Shown here: piece by piece, positions 55,701 through 63,585 of the stretch
Numbering within the stretch: position 1 is the stretch's first letter
How the letters are laid out: every line of letters starts with the position of its first letter
Source: Pycnopodia helianthoides
Taxonomy: Eukaryota > Echinodermata > Asteroidea > Forcipulatida > Asteriidae
Assembly (NCBI GenBank): GCA_032158295.1
Contig: CM063263.1
Location: forward strand, 7,560,501 to 7,624,500
Length of the DNA stretch: 64,000 nt
Direction: 5' to 3'
Position numbers and translations under genes: made by a program
Notes under the pieces: generated by a model
Told to the model about the DNA's origin: nothing
The model's input: only the letters and a program-made list of their open reading frames with translations
The model's database searches: none

Positions 55701-58700
55701 ATGGAGCACGATGTGTGTTCCTCCTTCCTTCAGGTTTAAATAATAACACCGGTACCCGAGGGTTAAATTAGTAATAGGAATCCATGGTCCCTCAGAAATA
55801 ATAGTAAAATGCACAGAAGTCTTTCGTGACCTGCTGACGTCACCTACTTTGCATACTGTGATCTGCATGAGGGCGTCAAATCCGGCCTCGGGAGCGTCCT
55901 GGTTTCCAGAGTATGAAGTCCTTTGTACCTTTTCCTGAAAACGGGAAAAACATTAAGACTTACAAACTTTTAATGAGGACAGTCATTTAATTCTAGGCAA
56001 TTCATGATACTTTTCTAATCTCAGTGGCTTTTTCCGAGTTTTAACCTTTTTTCTCATTGACAGCTGTGGGCTCTTTATATTTTATTTGGTATATATTATT
56101 TTTTTGCTTTGAACTTTCCAACGTAATGGAGGATCTCCAACCTCTAAACTTGACTATTTTACCCCATCTTAAACAAGCAGAGGACCATACATGTATTTTT
56201 ATTAATATATTTCTGGTGATGAAACCAATGATGCCTCATAAGTGAACTTAATCACTGTAGCTGGCAAGCCTGAGGAAACATGTAAACAAGGGTACTTGCT
56301 GTGTGAACCAGATTTACCTACTCTTACAAGATAAGTGTTCTTGATTCCTGTACGTGAACTACCAATCTAGTCAACGGGACTGTACATGGTTTTGAAGGGA
56401 CATCGCACATCGCAAATATCTTTGCAAATATTTGTGATGTTTGCATAGTTTGCATATTTCATTCAAGAGCCTATAAAGGGTCTTAATGTTGTTTAGGTTC
56501 CAACCTTCATTCCATTATCATGTACACACGGGTAGGTAGTCGGGTGCAGTTTGGGTATGATTCTGCTCTTTCCGCATGCGTGTATAACCATTACATGGAG
56601 GTAGGATATGTTGGCATCCGCGGTCGGTTTTTTTTATGAATCTCGTCAAAAAAGGCAACAAGTCAACAAGTCAACAGATCAGCATTATGCCACCTTCAAA
56701 AGAATCAATGGTGAAGATTGCTAATGTTGACCGACTGCCCACCCGTGTGTACATGTTAATGGAATGAAGGCTGGAACCCAAGAAACTTTAAGAACCTTTA
56801 GGCTATTGACAATTTGCCCATCACAAATATGCAAACTATGCAACAAAGAATGCAACAAAGTATGCGAAAATATTTACGACATTGCAAATAGGCCTATTTG
56901 CAAAGATATTTGCGACATAGCAAATATTTGCAAAGCTTTTTGCAAAGATATTTGCGATTTTGCAAATACTTCCAAACATCGCAAATATTTGCAAAGATAT
57001 TTGCGACATAGCAAATATTTGCAACGATATTTGCGATGTGCGATGTCCCTTCAGGGCCACCATATTTTTGTATTATACCAAACAGATTTTGTTCATTTGC
57101 ATTCGATCGAAGATGCTTTTTGGATATATTTTCAAACGGAATAATGCTGGGGGATACAGGACACTAGGTTGCAGCAGACTTAACAAGTACTTTCATATTG
57201 CATACAAAAGTTCCGATAGGCGTACCGTACCCAGCAGAGCCGTATATTGAGAGCTTTACCTAGTTGAGTCTGCTGCCACCTAGCGTCCCCAATAGACTGC
57301 AAATATGTCCTTACCGAAAACAAGCTCGTGTTCACGTCCAAAGGAAGATGGTTTCTGAAGTTGTAAGACGACTGGCAACCTACGCAGGGTTCCAAAAGGC
57401 TAATAAAGAGCAAGTGATTAATTCGCAGAACAGTTCAAATCTTATATAAACTAAAATATTAAAATTCTTTCTTGGTTGGTAATCCTTTACTTTTGATTAA
57501 AAAAAAACAGTTAATGAATCCAACATTTACCTTTTAGGAGCAGTATTTACAAAGGGTAATAATGTTTTCTCGACAAAAGAGCCAAAACCAAGTCGGAAAT
57601 TTCTCGTCATTTTTCCCATCTCTATTGCTGAAAAAAATAAGAAAATAAATCCGATTTTAATGCTTACAGAACCAAGACAAACTTTTAAACAAGACTTCAA
57701 GGGCTTTTTTTTTTAACAGACCTCAGCTTAGGCTCCGTCTTTGGCTCTGGGCTTCGTTTGATGTTGGATACAATGTGCAAAATGTAAACTGCTCCAATAT
57801 TGATGACGGAGCCCAAGCCGGAGCCGGAGCCCAATGCGAAGTTAACGAAAAGGCCCAGGTCTGCTCAACATTAATTCGGGTCAAACTGACAAAAAGTAGG
57901 GTCAGTTTACATTGGATTATAAATTAGGTTCAACGTGTACCTAATGTTTTGGCTAACTCCTTTAGGTTTGATAAATCATCCTTCATGGATTTGCTTAAAT
58001 CCATGACGTAATAGAGATCCACCGGATAATCCCTGGCCTGACGCACAGATACACTCAGATTCACCCTTTCACCTGCAAATTGACAAACATAAATCACAAC
58101 CAGTTAAATGGAATGAGGTTGCACCTGTTATCTTTTCACTTGTAATGTGACGGGCAGATCCCAGTTAAGTTAAATTTTACAAAATGTTTACAAGTACCTT
58201 TTTGCGGAAAATTGGGACAAATTGGATGATGTATAAATACTGATCAACAAAGGAGTTAGGTTGACTCACTTTCAGTCAGTACTGACCCGGATAGGAGGGA
58301 TCAGTAATGACTGGCATAATGACATCGTCTGACCCGGACCAGGGTCAGTGCGTTAATACCTGGGAATCGTTTTGTAATGTTTTACCGAACAGCGGTCTAC
58401 GCCTACATCAACCAGCTTAGTTCAGTATTGAGGTCATTATCTCAAGGTCATACCTACCAAGTCGTAGTTTTAGTCTGATTTTCTGGGGTGCAACTTGAAT
58501 GGCATCATCTAGATCTGAATCTGCATCCCTTAGCTCCTCGTTCTGCAAACAGACATGAATAACTATGAGAAGTCATTAGGTGCGGTACAAATTAGCAGTA
58601 GTAGTATTATATCTTTCTGGTAATGAAATCAGTATATAGGCATGCAGAGAAGAGAAAAATGTTGATGAAATATCAGTCTTAGATCGGGGGGGGGGACCAC

Positions 58701-61700
58701 CAAACTGGAGAAAACCCACACATCAGGTAGGCTGACAACCCCATCCATGATCCCCAGAGATGGAATGCACTGAAATAAACCACTCGACTAACTTGACGCC
58801 CCCTAACATAGTAAATAATCTGGAGTACCACAAAAATATCGAATTGTTATAAATACATCTTATTTTGGTAAGATATTGTACGCGGTTGTTTTAGTTTGTA
58901 CCAAATTCTATCCCTGCAAGCTCGGGGAGCATTATTGTTATTTCTGCTCTTTGTAATACCGCCCCCGTAGGTTCCAAAAGCAGAGAAAGATTTGATGACA
59001 TTTTGAGAGTCGAACCAAAAACAAAATGCCCACAATTACAGATCGTATCATTCATACAAACCTCTTCTATGCGGACATTGCTGACTGGATAGGTAATATT
59101 GAGGCATGTTCTATTGATTAAATTCTGAATTAGATCACATCTTAGAAAGCCAGTATCTTCAGTATAACCCTGCAAAGAATCAATGATCGAGGAAAGTAAT
59201 GAAACAGAAGTCCTAAAAAGCTATTTACTTTATTAACAATTACGCTCTACTGGTAGTTAATTGCCTATTTACAATTTGACACAAACTTCAAACTCATCAG
59301 TCATCAATAAGAAACTAAATATAAATGAAAACATTTCGGAAAGGTATTAAAAAGCATGTTAACCTGCTGTGAGCACCAGCCACATGTGGGATCAACGGCA
59401 ATACAGTCCCCGCAAGTCCTTCCTCCAGAGCATACATTATATCCCAACTCCGACGGCTCTTTGGGTACTGTATCTGTTACTGTTTGATAAACATACATTC
59501 ATTATTCAAATTAGCGAGAATAAGGGAGGGGGCCTGTAATCAGGGCAGTCCCGATAGTCAATCTTGTGTATGTAAGTACAAGTTGGCAGTGTTGCTTAAA
59601 GGTATTGTACACTTTTGGTAACAGCTCAAAATCAGTGTCCACATTTTGTGTGATTCAACATTTGCATGAACAAACAAACCTGTGAAAGTTTGAGCTCAAT
59701 TGGTCATCGAGGTCACGAGAAAATAGTGAAAAGAGATCTTATGTGTTTTCTGTTTTTTCAAATTATCGCGCGCGATAATTACTATTGTTTTACTCGTATC
59801 TCAGAAACGATAGCATTTTAGGCAGAAATATGTTAAGGAACCCTTTCTACCATTACTTACTTTAAATCATGTAAGTTATGTGTGAATCTGTGAACATTGT
59901 GTTTTTCGATCTTACCAATAGTGTACAGGGCCTTTAAGCGCAAGAGGAGCAGCGGCATAGCTGGGGGGGGGGGGGAGTCCTGCGTGGCACGTGCATACTT
60001 ACAAACGTCCAGTTACCCCCCCCCCGGTGCCCCCACGAAAAAAATCACGATAGTGCTCACAGGGGGGGGGGTGCGTGTTTGTACTATCTAATGTCGTGAA
60101 CGATCAAGATCGGGATCACTACCACAAAATGCCAAGAATATAAGCGGATGGTGGCCCCCTGCAGTGTCTCTCTTCCAAAATAAAAGCATGACCCCCACCA
60201 CTGACAAACCCTTTCCCACTGGGTCGCCCCCCCCCCCACTTGAAAGCAAGCCCCCCCCCCCCCCCTGTGATCCCCCATCGAAAAAGTCATGGCTATACGC
60301 CGCTGAAGAGGAAGGAGCCAAGCAAAAAACAATTTTGCTTGGTGTTGCCAAAAAATTATTCCTCCATACAAGAACCAACTTTGACTGGTATCCTGCTAAG
60401 CTTTGCTTATAGCCTGAAATTGAACACATCCCGATTCTAAAATAGGCCAAAACTGGGTCAAACTATTTCCCTTCCTGTCTCGGTTTCGTTACACTACGTG
60501 AATGGCAGGGAAAATGAAATGGCTTCACTATGGTTAATACCCTTGCATGTATTCCACACTAACGGAGATGACACCACAAAACCACAGGGGGCGTAACCAA
60601 TTTCTGAGTTAGGCTGACCCGGAAAGTGTTTTTTTGTTTTTTTTTTGTATGGGATTTTAACTCGGATTCTGCGTCAGTTTGACAAATTTTTGTGTAATTT
60701 TGACACCTATACTAGGTCATACTGACCAATAAATGGGTCAGGCCCCACGGGACCCCAATCAGGGTCAATCCTGACTCGGAAGATTTGTTTTATAGTGTAG
60801 TCAATGGACACGCGACTTCATGTACGCCCCTAATACAACTGTCAATCAATCACGCTGAGTTTATGACGTCACACCGTAGTTTACACAGTGGTTAATCAAT
60901 TTTTCAGTTGTTATTTTTGAAAAAACAATTATACTAAGTGGCTTAGATTGCATTGGGACTGCAGGGAATCGTAAACCAAGATCAATATTGATGTACAAGT
61001 ATATTTTGTAAACAAGTGTTTGGACTATTTTGTTAATGATCCAAAAATTACACGAGTTCTAATCTCAAAGTTTCCTTTACCAGAACTCATTCATTCCATG
61101 TTCATATTTCCGAAGATTTACTCCCGTCTGTTCAACTGTCATGTGAGGAAAAAATCCCAAAACACCAAGCTCATATTTTCGCGTAGCAAATCAACATATT
61201 AACTGAGAACGTTTTACAGCATGGTAAAAAAAACAAGATCTTTTGAAAAATGATATGATCCGGCCGAGTGAAAGTACACTATTACTATAAAAACAGTGTA
61301 CATAAACGGGTGCTGCCAACGGCAGTTTAGTAGTGATTTAAGATGTTGGCCAAGCTTGAATTGTTTTCCCGGTCGATTTAAACAACAACCCCTGAAATAT
61401 GCTAATTACATTCACGCATGCGTATAGACACTATTGGTTGGCAAACGCCGTAGAGTTGTGCACTAGGCAGACGCACAAACGCGTACGCGTCACGACGATC
61501 ATTCCATTTCTTAAAAGCAGGAGGCTTGTCAAACACTCAATTTCATCAATTAGAAATTTTTAGTAAGAACGGTGAAAATGTAGTCTTTAATGCGTATAAG
61601 TGAAATGGCATGACTGAAACGAACGAAATCTCGAAGAAGAACGAAATAATGTGTGCACGAAACATTGAATGCAGTAGTAGCAAAAAGAAATCCTAGTTTA

Positions 61701-62130
61701 AAACGAAATGAGGGACAAAATGCGTGGATTTGAATGCTGAAAATGATTAAAGTAATGTTTTTTTCTGAAACTGACCGGAAAAACGTATTTGTAAAAAGTA
61801 CTTGTTTTCTTCAGATATTTGTATAATGTCAAAGTCTTATAAGGTTTTGTGATATTCATTTTTGTGTTATTCAAAGATGACGCAGCATTAATGCACAGCA
61901 CAACCTCATCCAGATTGAGTAAAAAACAACAACAATTTATTTGTTGGTTTTTTTCCTCGGGCCTACAGGGGATTTGGGGCACGTGATCAGGCTACACCAA
62001 TCACAGCCTTTGCATTTGATACAGCTTGACTTTACTTACCCTGTGAGCAACACTGTGTTGCCAGAAGAACGAGTAGGCCCACTGCAAAAGCGGAAGGCGG
62101 ATATTGTCTCTGCCGAGTATGGCCACCCAT
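40678..62130 (-). CDS. Integrin beta subunit gene, complete, 23 coding exons
   Basis: Cell-surface adhesion receptor subunit that pairs with an alpha chain and binds extracellular ligand through a metal site. All 23 exons have consensus splice sites and join in one frame to 831 residues, a normal length for the family. Order: signal peptide (about 1-28), PSI (about 43-105), beta-I domain (about 145-385) flanked by hybrid segments (up to about 475), four cysteine-rich I-EGF modules (about 476-650), beta-tail (about 650-740), membrane helix (about 762-786), tail (787-831). The MIDAS is D158-x-S160-x-S162 with ADMIDAS residues D165 and D166; the neighbouring SyMBS residues N249, D251, P253 and E254 are all present. 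The tail holds HDKRE and two NPxY motifs (813-816, 825-828). The start ATG has A at -3 and G at +4. Which beta class it belongs to cannot be settled from this sequence. Confidence 0.96.
41051..41089 (-). CDS. Alternative read-through tail of integrin beta (intron 22 retained)
   Basis: If the intron after exon 22 is kept, WET is followed by [12 protein letters not shown] and a stop. The result is an 822-residue chain whose tail is acidic and has no NPxY motif. Human beta1B arises in the same way, by read-through at the equivalent position. Whether this animal uses it cannot be told from DNA alone. Confidence 0.35.
   Translation of the reverse strand, partial: VNIVDDEDQDNT
41090..41307 (-). 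CDS. Integrin beta exon 22: membrane helix and proximal tail
   Basis: Opens [12 protein letters not shown], then the hydrophobic helix [20 protein letters not shown] and the conserved proximal tail [22 protein letters not shown]. The chosen donor is ACG|gtaaat at 41089, directly after WET, the same position as the human beta1 alternative-splice point. Without splicing the frame continues 12 codons to a TGA at 41051-41053. Confidence 0.96.
42128..42250 (-). CDS. Integrin beta exon 21: beta-tail domain
   Basis: Membrane-proximal extracellular segment containing [11 protein letters not shown] and [12 protein letters not shown], equivalent to the C.f.y......v.V.e stretch before the helix. Two NxS/T sites (NVS, NCS) are visible. 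Phase 1 to 1. Confidence 0.92.
42642..42771 (-). CDS. Integrin beta exon 20: beta-tail domain
   Basis: Reads [20 protein letters not shown] and further paired cysteines (ECNKC), the C..C....CV.C signature of the beta-tail domain. Phase 0 to 1. Confidence 0.94.
42866..42960. repeat. Relative of the CTAGGTGGCAG element, in beta intron 19
   Basis: GGGAAACTTTGGATCGCTAG then GTGGCAGCAGACATACCAG. It includes TTCTGAGCATGCATACATTT, which resembles the body of the 40465 copy. Confidence 0.6.
43092..43680. repeat. 238-bp tandem repeat, two full copies and a partial third
   Basis: GTAACCCTTTGACCTCTATA starts at 43092, 43330 and 43568. The first two units differ at about one base (gccgagTgcg versus gccgagGgcg); the third is cut after about 110 bp. 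They yield identical shadow reading frames, which are not genes. Lies in beta intron 19. Confidence 0.95.
43882..43974 (-). CDS. Integrin beta exon 19: I-EGF4
   Basis: Encodes [20 protein letters not shown] then GSTCETCK, the fourth EGF module. Phase 0 to 0. Confidence 0.95.
44313..44440 (-). CDS. Integrin beta exon 18: I-EGF3
   Basis: Carries [21 protein letters not shown], matching the C.C.P.(F/Y)TGSACDCS...C module. Phase 1 to 0, donor gtacgt. Confidence 0.95.
44645..44726 (-). CDS. Integrin beta exon 17: I-EGF2 end / I-EGF3 start
   Basis: Reads [20 protein letters not shown] then [11 protein letters not shown] is nearly invariant among beta chains. Phase 0 to 1. Confidence 0.96.
45184..45259 (-). 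CDS. Integrin beta exon 16: I-EGF2 start
   Basis: Encodes [20 protein letters not shown], the C.GRG.C.CG.C signature. NSS is a possible N-glycosylation site. Phase 2 to 0. Confidence 0.94.
45305..45390. repeat. Relative of the CTAGGTGGCAG element, in beta intron 15
   Basis: TGGGAGACTTTGGGACGCTA then GGTGGCAGCAGACTTACGAG. One end only; the opposite end was not found. Confidence 0.55.
45875..46029 (-). CDS. Integrin beta exon 15: first I-EGF module
   Basis: Contains [20 protein letters not shown] then RYGKLCEC, the C.GNGT..CG.C.C..G..G..C.C pattern of I-EGF1. An acidic stretch ([13 protein letters not shown]) follows. Phase 0 to 2. Confidence 0.95.
46370..52030. repeat. Diverged tandem array with ETS-like and CRE-like palindromes
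   Basis: The basic spacing is near 140-150 bp around CTTCCGGTTTGAACCGGAAG, followed by GGTCAAA..GGTCA. Longer units carry GATGACGTCATCATGAC and restart with GGTGTTCGTGAGTGATGTCA at about 46412, 48380, 49978 and 50768. At least a dozen CCGGAAG palindromes and eight TGACGTCA words were counted. A (GAA)n run lies at 49908-49940. Fills beta intron 14. Confidence 0.8.
52040..52190. repeat. Cluster of three hairpins
   Basis: Stem-loops TTCGGGCGGAATGCCCGAA, then twice GTTCGTGCTTGTATTGCACG (AAC), each followed by ACCTAAAAAACA. They are spaced about 55-65 bp apart, 130 bp beyond exon 14 in the direction of transcription. Confidence 0.85.
52323..52407 (-). CDS. Integrin beta exon 14: hybrid/I-EGF junction
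   Basis: Reads [20 protein letters not shown] followed by SCDCED, matching F.I.PLGF.E.VEV...C.C.C. Phase 2 to 0. The following intron holds the large repeat array. Confidence 0.95.
52500..52687 (-). CDS. Integrin beta exon 13: hybrid domain return
   Basis: Starts [20 protein letters not shown], then a paired-cysteine segment and [13 protein letters not shown], the second half of the hybrid domain. Phase 0 to 2. Confidence 0.95.
52890..52979 (-). CDS. Integrin beta exon 12: end of beta-I domain
   Basis: Encodes [20 protein letters not shown], the alpha7-helix region (GxxxGxLxxDSSNIVxLI) that moves during activation. Phase 0 to 0. Confidence 0.97.
53166..53261 (-). CDS. Integrin beta exon 11: beta-I domain
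   Basis: Begins [20 protein letters not shown] and continues into FAVV, the DYPS..L...ENNIxxIFAV region. Phase 0 to 0. Confidence 0.96.
53262..54131. other. Integrin beta intron 10
   Basis: 870 bp without recognised genes or repeats, AT-rich. The same is true of the shorter introns 3, 4, 5, 16, 18, 20 and 21 of this gene. Confidence 0.45.
54132..54212 (-). CDS. Integrin beta exon 10: beta-I domain
   Basis: Contains [12 protein letters not shown], equivalent to the conserved GIVxPNDGxCHL loop. Phase 0 to 0. Confidence 0.96.
54506..54889. mobile_element. TTAA-flanked inverted-repeat element, copy 2
   Basis: TTAA at 54502-54505 and 54890-54893. Ends AGGAACATTGCAGAATTGGT and (inverted) AGGAACATTACATAATTGGT. 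Same family as 24185-24555. It ends 26 bp from beta exon 9, inside the intron. Confidence 0.88.
54915..54998 (-). CDS. Integrin beta exon 9: beta-I domain core
   Basis: Reads [20 protein letters not shown], the IGW..(H/R)LLVFxSD strand that contributes a MIDAS-proximal aspartate. Phase 0 to 0. Confidence 0.96.
55848..55934 (-). CDS. Integrin beta exon 8: beta-I domain, SyMBS residues
   Basis: Carries [19 protein letters not shown]249, D251, P253 and E254 match the synergistic metal-site ligands; E254 also bridges to the MIDAS in known structures. Phase 0 to 0, donor gtaggt. Confidence 0.97.
56395..57056. mobile_element. Inverted-repeat element with TTTGC subterminal repeats
   Basis: Ends AAGGGACATCGCACATCGCA in both orientations. 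Deeper arms include CATTCCATTATCATGTACAC versus GTGTACATGTTAATGGAATG. The right arm has multiple ATTTGCAAAGATATTTGCGA units. Lies in beta intron 7. Confidence 0.85.
57145..57295. mobile_element. CTAGGTGGCAG-ended inverted-repeat element, copy in beta intron 7
   Basis: GGACACTAGGTTGCAGCAGA on the left and TCTGCTGCCACCTAGCGTCC on the right enclose about 110 bp. It ends about 20 bp from beta exon 7. Confidence 0.7.
57315..57399 (-). CDS. Integrin beta exon 7: specificity-determining loop region
   Basis: Starts in phase 2 after ctctttattag and reads [20 protein letters not shown]. The paired cysteines (215 and 218) that close the specificity-determining loop have only two residues between them; human beta1 has five as I recall. 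Ends in phase 0. Confidence 0.95.
57531..57627 (-). CDS. Integrin beta exon 6: beta-I domain
   Basis: Encodes [20 protein letters not shown], the strongly conserved beta-I strand and helix. A clean polypyrimidine tract precedes the acceptor. Phase 1 to 2. Confidence 0.97.
57941..58072 (-). CDS. Integrin beta exon 5: beta-I domain with MIDAS
   Basis: Contains [20 protein letters not shown]158, S160 and S162 are the MIDAS ligands, which coordinate the divalent cation that contacts an acidic ligand residue; D165 and D166 supply the ADMIDAS. This motif is the surest identifier of a metal-binding integrin beta chain. Phase 1 to 1. Confidence 0.98.
58458..58542 (-). CDS. Integrin beta exon 4: hybrid domain start
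   Basis: Encodes an acidic segment followed by [14 protein letters not shown], matching the IQPQ(K/Q)xxLxLR stretch that leads from PSI into the hybrid fold. Phase 0 to 1, donor gtaggt. Confidence 0.95.
59062..59169 (-). CDS. Integrin beta exon 3: PSI domain, second part
   Basis: Begins [17 protein letters not shown], the conserved RCDLxxNL segment of the PSI domain. Phase 0 to 0. The donor is gtttgt, weaker than the others. The frame stays open into the intron, so read-through would extend it before a stop. Confidence 0.92.
59364..59479 (-). CDS. Integrin beta exon 2: PSI domain, first part
   Basis: Reads [24 protein letters not shown], the cysteine pattern of the PSI domain, with CGWC diagnostic. 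Enters in phase 1 and leaves in phase 0 at a gttaac donor. Confidence 0.95.
59600..59933. mobile_element. TTAA-flanked inverted-repeat element
   Basis: TTAA at 59596-59599 and 59934-59937. Ends AGGTATTGTACACTTTTGGT and (inverted) AGGCCCTGTACACTATTGGT. The interior includes the self-complementary ATTATCGCGCGCGATAAT. Confidence 0.82.
59950..60305. mobile_element. hAT-like non-autonomous element with 8-bp target duplication
   Basis: Ends CAGCGGCATAGCT and AGCTATACGCCGCTG-like (inverted CAGCGGCGTATAGCC). AAGAGGAG at 59942-59949 and AAGAGGAA at 60306-60313 flank it. The interior is dominated by G and C runs. The CAGCGGCGTAGCC end is a known hAT-type terminus. Confidence 0.75.
62040..62130 (-). 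CDS. Integrin beta exon 1: start codon and signal peptide
   Basis: The ATG at 62128-62130 has A at -3 and G at +4. It opens a 30-codon segment with a basic N-region (HTRQRQ) and a hydrophobic core ([10 protein letters not shown]) ending near CCSQ, a typical secretory signal. The donor is G|gtaagt after one extra base, which sets phase 1 for exon 2. No other exon was recognised upstream. Confidence 0.88.
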
Positions 62131-62497
62131 ATTAGGACTTCAAACTTCTTTTGCCAAAGACTCTGTTAGACAAAACAACAAAATAGAACCAGGAAATAAA
62201 ATCAGTGAAGTAGTTGTCTGCTTAATTGACTTGTTTTATTTCCTTGTATGATACTGACAACTAATAAGTAAAACGAAGTAATCTCAGACTGTCGTTGTTG
62301 TTTTTCCCCAGTTTTGTAACACTTGAACACAAATATATAAATTAACAATGGAATTATATTTTGTTGTCAAATTTTTGTACGTTCACATAATACGAATACT
62401 GATCACGATGACATCAATCTATATATAAATATAAGTAAGGTCGATATTGGGTCTTTAGATAGCCAATCTTTTTGTCTGGGCTGTCTCGGGTTAATAT

Positions 62498-62663
62498 ACA
62501 AATATAACATGGTTTGAGGGTGAACAGTCGATATTAGCTCCCCGAGGTATTGGAAGTTGACAAACTAGTTCCCGAGGCGAAGCCGAGGGAACTAGTTTGT
62601 CAACTTCAATACCGAGGGAGCTATTATCGACTGATCAACCGAAATAAACCATGTTATATTTGT
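62498..62663. repeat. Long imperfect palindrome
   Basis: ACAAATATAACATGGTTT pairs with AAACCATGTTATATTTGT. The inner arms GAAGTTGACAAACTAGTTCC pair across a short GAGGCGAAGCC loop. About 370 bp upstream of the beta start codon. Confidence 0.88.
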
Positions 62664-63194
62664 TTTACTATACCTCATACATATTCAGTCACCGATACAA
62701 TATTAGGACCAAGGGGAAAATGACGACTGTGAAATGATAAATTGCATCCAGGATAAGTTTTTCATGTGTTGGATGTCGCTAGAGCGATGTTTGCGTATGC
62801 GGACAACACCCGGTGAACAGTTCCACGATCGTAAAGCGCATGACAAGGGCTGTCCGGGCGACAGTCTACTTGTCATGCGCATTTACCATGTGCGTGAATA
62901 CTCGCGTGCGCGCTTAGTAAACAGCAATTATAGTGTCTGGCACGGATGTTGAATGGACCAGTGAGAATTCGACTCTCGGTCATGAATATGTATGAGTAGT
63001 AGTCAAAGCTGTAGCCGCGATCCGAAGAGTTGCGACGATGAGACAGCATATTGTGTGCGCGAGAGAGTGGCGAAACCTCAAAAGCTTTTTGTTATTGTCG
63101 TTGATTTATTTATAAAGATTCAAACATAAATTATTTATAATTTTTATGTAAATAAGTAGAGTGTTGAAAGGTAAACCAATCACAGTGCACAATA

Positions 63195-63585
63195 ATAACA
63201 AAAATAACAATAAATAACGGTGGCCTCTTATATAGCGCTAAAATCCGTCACTCAGTGACGCTCATGGCGCTCCAACATTATTATATTATAATTATCCTGC
63301 AAGGTTTGTGGAGATATGTTTTGAAGTATGAGACCTTCTTTCCTTTACATAGCACCATGTAGTGGTTTACACGATGCTGTGGCACAATATGCTGTCAATC
63401 AAACCAGGAACACCGGGGTGAACCCCTTCTCTTTTAGTGCATTGGGTTCTTTTACGTGCATTACACAACACACAGGACCAACAGCTTTACGTCCCATCGG
63501 AAGGACGAAGCAATAATGGTTAAGTGTCTTGACCGGGACTCGAACCCACACTCTGCTGATCAGAAACACCAGAGTTTGAGCCCAT
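63195..63585 (-). mobile_element. tRNA-derived SINE, near full length
   Basis: Minus-strand copy with GGTTCGAGTCCCGG-like head (plus strand ccgggactcgaaccc), CTTCCGATGGGACGTAAAGC, GTAAAAGAACCC and GCGCTATATAAGAGGCC. Same family as 25156-25580. Confidence 0.75.

Larger units (their letters stand above)
59480..62039. other. Integrin beta intron 1
   Basis: 2.6 kb. It holds a TTAA-flanked element (59600-59933) and, 12 bp away, a hAT-like element with an 8-bp target duplication (59950-60305). The rest, from 60320 to 62039, shows no gene or clear repeat. Confidence 0.5.

Noticed and set aside
57370..57399. Acceptor ...ccctgcgtag for beta exon 7
   Set aside because: The phase does not match exon 6, and the conserved EPC would be lost. 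The acceptor after ctctttattag satisfies both.
60164..60450. Proline- and glycine-rich frames around 59897-60450
   Set aside because: Generated by C and G runs inside the hAT-like element.
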